In this document: one piece after another, positions 16,328-24,308 of the stretch
Position numbering within the stretch: the stretch's first letter is position 1
Layout of the letters: every line of letters starts with the position of its first letter
From: an uncultured Lachnospiraceae bacterium
GTDB taxonomy: Bacteria; Bacillota; Clostridia; Lachnospirales; Lachnospiraceae
Assembly: GCA_910584205.1 (NCBI GenBank)
Contig: CAJUAA010000023.1
Location: forward strand, 1 to 62,083
DNA: 62,083 bases
Direction: 5' to 3'
Position numbers and translations under genes: made by a program
The notes under the pieces: model-generated
The model's database searches: none
What the model was told of the DNA's origin: nothing
What the model saw: only the letters and a program-made list of their open reading frames with translations

Positions 16328-17527
16328 ATGGATATGAGGATGGAAGAAACAGAACAGAAACTGAAGCGGATGGTGGAAGAGCTCTGGAAGGCGGGCCCCT
16401 ATAAGATCATCCTGAGCAATGTCAGAAAGGCCGCCCCGGAGGAAGAAAGCTCCGGGCGGCAGTATCGGAAGATCGTGCTGAACCGTCTGGACACCTGCTG
16501 GCAGGCGGAAAAATATACGGACAGGCAGGTCTTCCATGAAAATCTGCCGGAGGATAAGGTGGAAGCGTATGTGCAGAACGCCCTGTCCGCCGGCTTTCGT
16601 CAGTGCAGCGCCTGGGACGGAGAGTGGGAGCAGACCATCCGGATCTCCAAAGGCCGGAAGATATCCAGCCAGAGAAAAAGGACGGCGCAGGCGCCGAAGG
16701 AGAAGCGGGAGCATAACCGAAAGAAACATTATATCCTGGAAGAAGGGACTGTGATCCCGCCGCTTCAGGATATGGGGATTTTCACCGCAGAAGGAAAAGT
16801 AGTACGTTCCATGTATGACAAATACCGTCAGATCAACCGGTTTGTGGAACTGATCGACGACGAGATCGACAGCCTGCCGAAGGATCATCCTGTTACGGTG
16901 ATTGACTTTGGGTGCGGAAAATCCTATCTGACCTTCATTCTCTATTATTATCTGGTGAAAGTAAAGGGGCTGGACGTGCGGATCACGGGACTGGATCTGA
17001 AGGCGGACGTGATCGAACGATGCAACCGGGCTGCGGAAACATACGGTTATGAGGGCCTGCATTTTGAACTGGGCGACATCAACGGCTACGACTGCCCGTA
17101 TCCGGTGGATATGGTCATCTCCCTGCATGCCTGCGATACGGCGACGGACTATGCGCTTTATAACGCCGTCCGCTGGAAGGCGAAGCTGATTTTCTCCGTG
17201 CCCTGCTGCCAGCATGAGCTGAACCGGCAGATGAAAAGTGAAAATCTGTCCATCCTGACCCGTTACGGCATCGTGCAGGAACGGACGGCGGCTTTGATGA
17301 CCGACGCTGTCCGGGGAAATCTTCTGACCGCCTGCGGCTACCGGACGCAGCTTCTGGAGTTTGTGGATCTGTCCCATACGCCCAAGAACATCCTGATCCG
17401 GGCGGTGAGGGCCGTGATCCCCGGTTCCGTGAAGCAGAAGGCGCGCCTTGAGGTGGAGGAGCTGAAGAACACGTTCGGTTTCCGGCCGACGCTGGACGGG
17501 CTGCTGTTTCCGGACAGGCAGGCATGA
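16328..17527 (+). CDS. Class I SAM-dependent methyltransferase (Methyltransf_32 type)
   Basis: A 399-residue protein. An N-terminal part of ~150 residues ends in a basic stretch (RKISSQRKRTAQAP), followed by a Rossmann methyltransferase fold: motif I VIDFGCGKSYLT, an acidic end of strand 2 (TGLDLKADVIERC), then ISLHACDTATDYAL and SVPCCQHEL. The HACDTATD and PCCQHE pair resembles the TRM13/METTL25-like group, so an RNA substrate is plausible but unproven. It is third in the operon, 6 bases after the Hsp70 gene. What links it to the chaperone pair is unclear. Confidence 0.85.
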   Translation: MDMRMEETEQKLKRMVEELWKAGPYKIILSNVRKAAPEEESSGRQYRKIVLNRLDTCWQAEKYTDRQVFHENLPEDKVEAYVQNALSAGFRQCSAWDGEWEQTIRISKGRKISSQRKRTAQAPKEKREHNRKKHYILEEGTVIPPLQDMGIFTAEGKVVRSMYDKYRQINRFVELIDDEIDSLPKDHPVTVIDFGCGKSYLTFILYYYLVKVKGLDVRITGLDLKADVIERCNRAAETYGYEGLHFELGDINGYDCPYPVDMVISLHACDTATDYALYNAVRWKAKLIFSVPCCQHELNRQMKSENLSILTRYGIVQERTAALMTDAVRGNLLTACGYRTQLLEFVDLSHTPKNILIRAVRAVIPGSVKQKARLEVEELKNTFGFRPTLDGLLFPDRQA

Positions 17528-17582
17528 AAAAACGAATACGTAAAAAGAAAACTTGTTGTAAAAGGAATCAGAGGTAGCTAAG

Positions 17583-18789
17583 ATGGAAGAAAAACAGATG
17601 ACGTCCGGCGGACGGGAGACGGAGAAATTATATTACAGGGACAGCCACAGGAAGGAATTTGACGCTGTGGTGCTGTCCTGTGAGGAAAAGCGCACAGCCG
17701 ACGGAAAGAAAACAGGATACCGGGTCGTACTGGACCGGACCGCGTTTTTCCCGGAAGGGGGAGGACAGTTCGGCGACGTGGGCCGGCTGGACCGCGTGGA
17801 AGTGGTGGACACCCATGAAAAAAACGGCGTCATTTACCATGAGACAAAAGAACCGCTGGAGCCGGGACAGACCGTGAAGGGAAAGCTGGATTTTGCCGTG
17901 CGGTTTGACCGGATGCAGCAGCATTCCGGAGAACATATTTTATCCGGTCTTGTACACAGTCTGTATGGATACGATAATGTAGGATTTCACCTGGGCGCGG
18001 AGATCACCACGCTGGACTTTAACGGGGAGCTGACAGAGGAGCAGGTGCGGGATCTGGAACTTCGCGCCAACCGGGCGGTATTTGAAAACGTGCCGGTACA
18101 GGTGCTGTATCCCACAAAGGAACAGTTGAAATCCGTAAACTACCGGAGCAAGATCGAGATCGAAGGACAGGTCCGGATTGTGTCCATTCCCGGGTACGAC
18201 ATCTGCGCCTGCTGCGCCCCCCCATGTGGACCGGTCCGGGGAGATCGGGCTGATCAAAGTTGTAAGCTGTGAGAGGCACCGGGGCGGCTGCCGGATGACG
18301 ATTCTGTGCGGGTCCCGGGCGCTGGAGGATTACCGGAAGAAACAGCAGAGCGTGACGGAAATCTCCGTTGCCCTGTCCGCAAAGCCGGAGAAAGTCGGGG
18401 AGGCGGTGCTGCGCCTGAAGGAACAGCAAAGCCATCTGAGAGAACAGCTGAACCGCATGCAGGAGCGCTATCTGCAGCAGAAGCTTGCAGAGCTGACCGG
18501 GAATGAACGAAATGTCTGTCTCTTTGAGGAAGAACTGGACAGTATCGCCGCGCGGAATTTTGTGAATGCCGCGGTGGAACAGTGCCAGGGCATCTGCGGG
18601 GCGTTTATCGGGACAGATGAGAACGGTTATCATTATATCCTTGGAAGCCGGACGACGGACCTGCGGGCGTTTTCCAGAGTCCTGAACGAAAAGTTCCAGG
18701 GAAAGGGCGGCGGGAAGCCGGAAATGGTGCAGGGCTCTTTGACGGGAACGGAAGAAGAGATCCGAAGCGTTGTGGATTCCTTCCGGTAG
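17583..18789 (+). pseudogene. Alanyl-tRNA editing protein (AlaX-like with DHHA1), frameshifted
   Basis: The first part encodes the AlaX/AlaRS editing fold with the zinc motif HSGEH near residue 120; the second part encodes the end of that fold and a DHHA1 domain (coiled coil, then GICGAFIGTDENGYHYILGS). The two parts are in different frames. They join at a run of seven C (18217-18223); six would restore one ~400-residue protein. The break falls exactly in the zinc-binding CCAPH motif. An intact protein would remove Ser or Gly mischarged onto tRNA-Ala. It is either a true lesion, phase variation or a base-calling error. Confidence 0.8.
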
Positions 18790-18861
18790 GGCAGACAGCG
18801 TCTCTTCCCCGGAGGAAGACGAGGATGCGTCTGACCGGACAGAAGAAATACAGGGAGCTAT

Positions 18862-19584
18862 ATGAAAAACAACAAAGGACAGTGGATCAAAGCGATTCTT
18901 CTGTCGGCTGTCGTTTCCGGAGCGCTCACATTGACCGCGGCGTCGGGCATCCTGGACGCCGCGGATCTGTCCCTGTCGGACCGGTGGTATCAGAGCCGAA
19001 GCGCATCCGATGGGAAGATCGTTCTGGTGGGCATCGACCAGAGGGCTCTGGAGGAGATCGGCACATACAGCCAGTGGGGACGGGATGTGGCCGCCATGGC
19101 GCTGGAGCACCGGATGGACACGATCCGCCTGCTGGTGCGCATCGCACATCTGGAGGGGCGGCTGGACAAAGGGGAATACGAGACCTGTCTTAAGCAGGCG
19201 GCGGAAGCGAAAGAACTGACAGACAGGATAAATACAGCGGGTTTTGTGACGGATGAGATGCTGGAGCAGCTGGGAGCGTTAAAAGAGCGGACCTACAAGG
19301 GAGAAGACGGAAAGGACCACCCCTGGCTTTCCGGGGAGGAGTACCACATGCTGTCACAGATTCATTTTTTCAATGACCTTGCTCATGTGAGGGAATGGGC
19401 GGCGGCCCATCATGAATATCTGGACGATCAGTCGTACAAACGGGTCATGCCGGTGGAAAAAGCGCTTTCGGATCTGCAGATCATGGCGGAAAAAGAAGGA
19501 AAGCTGGATCAGGAGCTGACAGGGCTGTTCCTGAAAAGCAGGTGCTGGGAAGAAAGCGGACGATCTGATTGTGTAACACTTTGA
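18862..19584 (+). pseudogene. Shortened CHASE2/HD-GYP-like protein, probably a relic
   Basis: A 240-residue open frame with AGGGAG ahead of its start. Residues 1-75 look like the beginning of a CHASE2 sensor: one membrane helix, then SLSDRWYQ and IVLVGIDQRALEEIG. The rest resembles pieces of an HD-GYP-type phosphodiesterase output domain (REWAAAHHEYLD, then MPVEKALSDLQIMAEKEG). Most of CHASE2, the first HD helices and the GSGYP region appear missing, yet the frame stays open. It is best explained as a relic produced by several in-frame deletions. It could still be expressed as a small membrane protein. Confidence 0.5.
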
Positions 19585-19587
19585 AAC

Positions 19588-19652
19588 AAACAGGCTGCCG
19601 AAACGCTGCCCCCTGCTGCAGAGGACGGGGGCCTGCCGCGGCAGCCTGTTTT
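19588..19652. terminator. Bidirectional terminator between convergent genes
   Basis: AAACAGGCTGCCG (19588-19600) pairs perfectly with CGGCAGCCTGTTT (19639-19651) across a 38-base loop that can form its own CCCC/GGGG hairpin. T runs follow on both strands. It separates the CHASE2 relic from the cupin gene. Confidence 0.8.
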
Positions 19653-19669
19653 CATGTTATCCCAAAAGC

Positions 19670-20020
19670 TTAATAAGTGTAGTCTTCCACATCCACCTTG
19701 TCCACTTCCTGATAAGGCGCCAGGGTGGAGACCATTTTGATGGGCCGGTCATAGCTGTTTTTACAGTAATGGACTTCTCCCGGCTCGATATGGATCATCT
19801 GTCCGGGATACAGGTGGTTGACCACGCCGTCCACCACAATGTCGATCTCCCCCTCCAGAATGTAAAAATTTTCTTCCATGATGTTGTGATAGTGCGCCTT
19901 GAAATCCTGCCCGGGCATGAACTGCACAAGGGCAAAATTCATACGGGGGCCTTTCATCAGATATTTGGGCCCGCTGTCTCCAAAACGGTATTCCCGGTCT
20001 TTTTCATCTACAATATACAT
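19670..20020 (-). CDS. Small cupin protein in the AI-2 locus
   Basis: A 116-residue single-domain cupin. Metal-ligand motif 1 is HYHNIMEENFYILEGE; motif 2 is GEVHYCKN. The start at 20020 (MYIVDEKDREY) follows AAAGGAG; an in-frame ATG at 20053 has no ribosome site. It lies 34 bases downstream of lsrK on the same strand, so it is cotranscribed with it. Cupins of this kind are often isomerases or dioxygenases of small oxidised sugars. By position it could act on phospho-AI-2 in place of LsrG, which is absent here; this is inference. Confidence 0.85.
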   Translation of the reverse strand: MYIVDEKDREYRFGDSGPKYLMKGPRMNFALVQFMPGQDFKAHYHNIMEENFYILEGEIDIVVDGVVNHLYPGQMIHIEPGEVHYCKNSYDRPIKMVSTLAPYQEVDKVDVEDYTY

Positions 20021-20054
20021 GATTTTTGTCTCCTTTCTGACAGATCCGTTCATT

Positions 20055-21620
20055 TTACAGGCCCGGGGCGGTCCACATGGCCCGGGTCAGTCCCTCGTTG
20101 ACCAGATCAAGCTGTGCGGCGTAGACCTCCCGCCATACCGGATAGAGTTCCTCGTAGACGCTGTGGTTTTCCATGTCCGGCTCAAAGGTCTGATCCCAGC
20201 GGACGGTCCGCCGGGCGCCTTCCTCGATGCTTTCGTAGATTCCGACTCCGTATCCGGCCAGGATGGCGGCGCCCAGAGCGGTGGCTTCCCGGACTACGGG
20301 TACTTTGACGGGCATGCCCAGCACGTCCGCCAGAATCTGGGACCAGAGGGCGCTTTTGGAGGCGCCGCCGGCGAAGATAACCTCCGAAGGCCGGTTGCCG
20401 GTTGCCTCATGGACCAGATCCATATGGCCTCTGACCAGCAGGGCGGTATTTTCCAGGATGGCACGGTAGAAGGTGAAGCGGTTGAATTTCACCGGGTCCA
20501 GTTCAAAATTGGTGAAGGTCGGCGCCGCATGCTTCCAGTTGATGAAATTCATCACATCGCTGAAGGCGCACATCATGCCGTAGCAGCCGGCAGGGATCTG
20601 TTCGGCCTTCCGGTTCATGATGTCATAGACATCCTCCCCGGTCTGCCGGCTCTGCTCCTGTTCCAGCTGGCAGAAGCCGTCCCGGAACCAGCGCATGACC
20701 AGCCCCGGTTTAAACGCGAGGGCTTCGTACTGCCAGACGCCCGGCACGGCATGGCAGTTCACCCGTACCCGGCAGCCGGGATCGGCCGTTCCTTCGGCCG
20801 TGTTGAATTCATACTGCCAGAAGCTGCCGCCGAAGACCGCCGCCTGGTCCGGCATGGTGGCGCCGACGCCGACGGTGCCCAGCTGGCAGTCTCCGCCGCC
20901 TGCCACCACCGGAGTCCCTTCCTTCAGTCCGGTGTCGGACGCACCCTGCCCGTTTACAGGCGCGATTACAGTGCCGCATTCGACCACCGGCGGGAAAATA
21001 TCGTCCCGCAGGCCGCATTTCCGGGCGATGGAGGCGTCCCAGCTGCGGCTTTTCAGATCGAAGATACCGGTGGTGGAGCCGTTGCTGGGCTCGATGGTTT
21101 CCTTCCCGGTGAGCTTTTTAATCAGCCAGTCGTTGAACATGCCGACCGCGGTTGTTTTCTCATAGATGTCCGGCATCTTGTCTTTGACCCAGAGCAGACG
21201 GGGCAGTGCGCCCAGGGCATAGGTCTGTCCGCTCTGCAGATAAATCTCCTTCTCCAGTTCCGGATTCATCCGGATCAGTTTTCCTACCTCGTCGTCGCTT
21301 CGGGCGTCCACGTTGGCGCAGGCCCAGATCTCCTGTCCGTCCCGGTCGTAGAGGACGATGCCCTCCCGCATGCAGGTGGTGGATACGGCGGCGATCTGCT
21401 CCGGGCGGACGCCGGTTTCCTCTATGACGCCCCGGATACAGCCGCAGGCCAGCTGCCAGTTGCGCGTCCAGTCAAAATCCATGCTGCCCGGATAACGGGG
21501 ATCCTCCCGATGCTCCCATTCCTGCTGGACGCATCCGATCTGCGTGCCGTCGGTGCGGAACAGGACCGCCCGCACGCTGCCGGTTCCGGCGTCCACCGCC
21601 ATTAAAAACTGCTCTGACAT
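20055..21620 (-). CDS. lsrK: Autoinducer-2 kinase
   Basis: A 521-residue FGGY-family kinase that matches LsrK closely along its length: MAVDAGTGSVRAV at the start, GSMDFDWTRNWQLACGCI, STTCMREGIVLYDR, IWACANVDAR, and the ending TRAMWTAPGL. LsrK phosphorylates the open form of AI-2 (DPD) to P-DPD, trapping it in the cytosol and committing it to breakdown. The start at 21620 follows AAGGAGGGG. It is followed by the cupin gene and is divergent from lsrF. No LsrACDB transporter or LsrR repressor is in the window. Confidence 0.94.
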   Translation of the reverse strand: MSEQFLMAVDAGTGSVRAVLFRTDGTQIGCVQQEWEHREDPRYPGSMDFDWTRNWQLACGCIRGVIEETGVRPEQIAAVSTTCMREGIVLYDRDGQEIWACANVDARSDDEVGKLIRMNPELEKEIYLQSGQTYALGALPRLLWVKDKMPDIYEKTTAVGMFNDWLIKKLTGKETIEPSNGSTTGIFDLKSRSWDASIARKCGLRDDIFPPVVECGTVIAPVNGQGASDTGLKEGTPVVAGGGDCQLGTVGVGATMPDQAAVFGGSFWQYEFNTAEGTADPGCRVRVNCHAVPGVWQYEALAFKPGLVMRWFRDGFCQLEQEQSRQTGEDVYDIMNRKAEQIPAGCYGMMCAFSDVMNFINWKHAAPTFTNFELDPVKFNRFTFYRAILENTALLVRGHMDLVHEATGNRPSEVIFAGGASKSALWSQILADVLGMPVKVPVVREATALGAAILAGYGVGIYESIEEGARRTVRWDQTFEPDMENHSVYEELYPVWREVYAAQLDLVNEGLTRAMWTAPGL

Positions 21621-21770
21621 ATAACCCCTCCTTAAAAACAGAATACATTCTATATAATAAAAAGTTTGCCATGAAAGGAGGCGTTTGTCAACCGCTGTCC
21701 GGCCGGTGCGCACCTATGGCTACTGCGGCAGCCGGGACCGGAAGAACCACCTTTCCGGCGGGCGTCCGGA

Positions 21771-21799
21771 TTGACAAAGGGGAGGCGAGAGGGTATAGT
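21771..21799 (+). promoter_or_regulatory. Sigma-A promoter of lsrF
   Basis: A perfect TTGACA (21771-21776) and TATAGT (21794-21799) have a 17-base spacer, about 40 bases before the lsrF ATG. For the divergent lsrK no equally good pair was found. Confidence 0.8.
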
Positions 21800-21841
21800 A
21801 TTGACTATCAGAAGACCGGGTCAGGAAAGGAAGGAATCAGG

Positions 21842-22720
21842 ATGGCAGACAAAGAAGGATTGAAAGTGGCAAAGGATTATCATGTGAATGTTCCCTTTGC
21901 CAATCAGGAAGGTTTTTACGTAAAAGGTGCGAACAGCCTGGACTGGGGGATGAAGAAGCACCTGTCTAATATTTTCAACCCGAAGAGCGGCAATTCCGTC
22001 ATGTTCGCATTCGACCACGGATATTTCATGGGCTCCACGGCGGGGCTGGAGCGGCTGGACCTGCTGCTTCCGAAGCTGGCGCCCTATGTGGATGTGTTTA
22101 TGGGGACGAGAGGCGCGATCCGTACCTGCGTGCCGCCGGAGATCACCAAAGGCATTGCCCTGCGGGTGACGTCCGGGTCTTCCATGCTGGATGAGGACCT
22201 GTCCCATGAGGTGGTGGCAGTGGATATTGAGGAAGCGATCCGGATGAACGCAGACTGCATGGCGGTGCAGACGTTTATCGGTGCGGACGGACAGCTTTCC
22301 AGCATCGAAAACCTGTCCAGGGTCATCAACGCCGGCATGCGCTACAGCATCCCGACGCTGGGCGTGGTGGCGGTCGGTAAAAACATGGAGCGGACCGACC
22401 GGTTCTTCAAGCTTGCCACGAGGATCGTGGCGGAGATGGGAGTCCAGCTGGTGAAGACTTACAACTGCGAGAACTTTGAAGAGATCGTGGCGGCGTGCCC
22501 GGTGCCTATCGTGGTGGCAGGCGGAAAGAAGCTTCCGGAAGCGGAGGCGCTGACCATGGCGTATACGGTCATCTCCAGGGGCGCCAGAGGCGTGGACATG
22601 GGCCGGAACATCTTCCAGAGCGAGCATCCCGTGGAGATGGCGCAGGCCATCGGGAAGATCGTCCATGAGGGCTTCACGGACAAAGAGGCGTATGAGTTCT
22701 ATCAGGACAGCATTCACTGA
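21842..22720 (+). CDS. lsrF: 3-hydroxy-5-phosphonooxypentane-2,4-dione thiolase
   Basis: A 292-residue class I aldolase-type barrel aligning end to end with LsrF: SLDWGMKKHLSNIFNP, VMFAFDHGYFMG, TRGAIRTCVPP, TYNCENFEEIVAACPVPIVV, and GARGVDMGRNIFQSEHP. LsrF transfers an acetyl group from the isomerised phospho-AI-2 to CoA, giving acetyl-CoA and a phosphotriose. AAGGAAGGAATCAGG precedes the start. It has its own strong promoter and a terminator, and is divergent from lsrK and the cupin. Confidence 0.93.
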   Translation: MADKEGLKVAKDYHVNVPFANQEGFYVKGANSLDWGMKKHLSNIFNPKSGNSVMFAFDHGYFMGSTAGLERLDLLLPKLAPYVDVFMGTRGAIRTCVPPEITKGIALRVTSGSSMLDEDLSHEVVAVDIEEAIRMNADCMAVQTFIGADGQLSSIENLSRVINAGMRYSIPTLGVVAVGKNMERTDRFFKLATRIVAEMGVQLVKTYNCENFEEIVAACPVPIVVAGGKKLPEAEALTMAYTVISRGARGVDMGRNIFQSEHPVEMAQAIGKIVHEGFTDKEAYEFYQDSIH

Positions 22721-22734
22721 AAAAGGGAAAGCGT

Positions 22735-22777
22735 TACGGGAGACCGGCGGTCAAACACTGCAGGCCTCCCGTTTTTT
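22735..22777 (+). terminator. Intrinsic terminator of lsrF
   Basis: ACGGGAG (22736-22742) pairs with CTCCCGT (22766-22772), followed by TTTTT. It closes the lsrF transcript. Confidence 0.8.
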
Positions 22778-22791
22778 AATCTCTCAGGGTC

Positions 22792-22821
22792 AAATTCCCC
22801 GCAGCTTGCTGCGGGGAGTTT
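22792..22821. repeat. Long GC-rich palindrome at the edge of an AT-rich island
   Basis: A 14-bp stem (22792-22805 with 22808-22821, one G-T pair) centred on CCCCGCAGC/GCTGCGGGG has only a TT loop. It follows a terminator that already ends lsrF, and it marks the point where base composition drops. It could be a second terminator or the end of a lost mobile element, as subterminal hairpins of this kind occur at IS200/IS605-type ends. Neither is proven. Confidence 0.5.
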
Positions 22822-22930
22822 CATTTGCAAATAATTTATTTTGATTTTTTATATGCATTGTAATATTCAGGACAGAGAAGGTGTCTATACAGATAAGAAA
22901 ATCACTTGATTAAACAGGGAGGTGGATAAG

Positions 22931-23422
22931 TTGCCGAATATCAGTGAAGAGACATTAAAGCGGCTGATTTCCCAATATGGAGACAGTGTACTGAGAATGT
23001 GCTGTTTATATTTAAAAGATTATCAGCTTGCGGAAGATATTACGCAGGAGACGTTTCTTCGCGTTTACAGGAAATATGATTTATTTGAAAACAGAGCCAG
23101 TGAAAAAAACTGGATTCTGAAGATTGCGGTAAACTTGTGTAAGAATTATATGAGAACTCACTGGTTTAAGGATATCTGCGTGGATTTTTTTCCGGAAAAA
23201 GAGGGAAAAGATCTTTATGAAACATTTTTAGATAAAGAAATGATCTCACGGCAGATTATGAAACTGCCGCCGAAATACAAAGAAGTCATTTTGCTGTATT
23301 ATTATCAGGAATTGTCTGTAAAAGAAATTGCCGGTGTCCTGAATCAGAAAGAGACAACTATTTTGCAGCGTTTAAAAAGAGCAAGGGAACACTTAAAACC
23401 CTTATTAAAGGAGGTGTTATAA
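22931..23422 (+). CDS. ECF-type RNA polymerase sigma factor
   Basis: A 163-residue sigma factor with region 2 (CLYLKDYQLAEDITQETFLRVYRK) and region 4 (LPPKYKEVILLYYYQELSVKEIAGVLNQ, then a helix-turn-helix), and no region 1 or 3. TTG at 22931 is taken as the start because GGGAGGTGG lies at the correct distance; the GTG at 22922 lies inside that ribosome site. Its stop overlaps the next gene by one base, the normal sigma/anti-sigma arrangement. Its AT-rich codons differ from its neighbours, suggesting acquisition. Confidence 0.9.
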   Translation: MPNISEETLKRLISQYGDSVLRMCCLYLKDYQLAEDITQETFLRVYRKYDLFENRASEKNWILKIAVNLCKNYMRTHWFKDICVDFFPEKEGKDLYETFLDKEMISRQIMKLPPKYKEVILLYYYQELSVKEIAGVLNQKETTILQRLKRAREHLKPLLKEVL

Positions 23423-24210
23423 TGGGATTCAGGGAACAGATCGATCAGGAACTGGCTCATATCACATTGCCGGAGGATTTTGAGGAGAGGATACTGCGCC
23501 GTTCACATAAAAGAATAAGAACATGGACGTATCAGGCGGCATGCATTGTTTTATGTCTTATTCTGACAGGAGGTACAGTCAGTGCCGGATGGTTTGTATA
23601 CAGTAAAATAAGAGTAAATGATCATATTCTTCCGGAATCAGGTCCGTTGGAAAAGAAAACGGTAAATGCCAGCCGTACAAAACCGGATGACGCGGGCATC
23701 TGCCGGGACCAGTATGATACGTATCAGGAACTTTGTGCAGAACTTGGAATCGAACTGTTGTATTCAGATCTGGCAGACGGAAACACATATATGCAGATTC
23801 AAAGAAAAACCGATAACAGGAACTGGAATAATATCTGCATCAGTGCTTTTATTGTTGGCGATCTGAAAGATATAACAAAGGTGCCGGGATCGGATGAGTA
23901 TCGCTGGGAGCGCGGGGATGAATTTTCTTCTCCCGTTGACATGGAAATAGATATTGTCAACAGTGACAGTCAGCTGGAGCACGGATGGGAAAGAGATTTT
24001 CTTGGATTCTATGAATATGAGGAGACTTATACATCACAGCAGGGATATACGGTGAATCTTGTAATAGACTGCACAGTAAGCGAAAACGAGTACAGTAAAG
24101 TGAAGCCGGACTGCCGTGCGGTTTTTGTGGCAGACGGAATCCGCTATGTAGTAAAAGGCCAGGTCAGACTGGAAAAAATGAAGGAAATCATAGATTCCCT
24201 TCATTATTGA
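23422..24210 (+). CDS. Putative membrane-anchored anti-sigma factor
   Basis: A 262-residue protein with ~33 cytosolic residues (including ITLPEDFEERILRRSHKR), one transmembrane helix at ~36-57, and an extracellular domain of ~200 residues rich in Tyr, Asp and Glu. The gene overlaps the sigma gene stop by one base, so translation is coupled. The layout is that of a one-pass anti-sigma factor that holds the ECF sigma at the membrane until an external signal arrives. The outer domain is not one I recognise, so the signal is unknown. Confidence 0.75.
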   Translation: MGFREQIDQELAHITLPEDFEERILRRSHKRIRTWTYQAACIVLCLILTGGTVSAGWFVYSKIRVNDHILPESGPLEKKTVNASRTKPDDAGICRDQYDTYQELCAELGIELLYSDLADGNTYMQIQRKTDNRNWNNICISAFIVGDLKDITKVPGSDEYRWERGDEFSSPVDMEIDIVNSDSQLEHGWERDFLGFYEYEETYTSQQGYTVNLVIDCTVSENEYSKVKPDCRAVFVADGIRYVVKGQVRLEKMKEIIDSLHY

Positions 24211-24230
24211 ACAGAAAAAGGACAGATAAA

Positions 24231-24280
24231 AACCGCTTCTTCCGCTGCACGTTTTGAACAGTGCCCGGAAGAAGCGGTTA
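24231..24280. terminator. Terminator between the sigma operon and pyrG
   Basis: AACCGCTTCTTCCG (24231-24244) pairs perfectly with CGGAAGAAGCGGTT (24266-24279), with an inner GCAC/GTGC stem. It can serve both converging genes. Confidence 0.8.
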
Positions 24281-24308
24281 TTTGTCTGACTGATTTTTAT
24301 TTTGTTTT

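Noticed and set aside
11761..17377. Very long open frames on the minus strand opposite the TPR/Hsp70/methyltransferase genes (about 960 and 1080 codons)
   Set aside because: They mirror the codon pattern of GC-rich genes on the plus strand, have no ribosome sites and no recognisable domains; the plus-strand genes are clear.
22922..22930. GTG at 22922 as the sigma factor start
   Set aside because: It lies inside the Shine-Dalgarno sequence that serves TTG at 22931.
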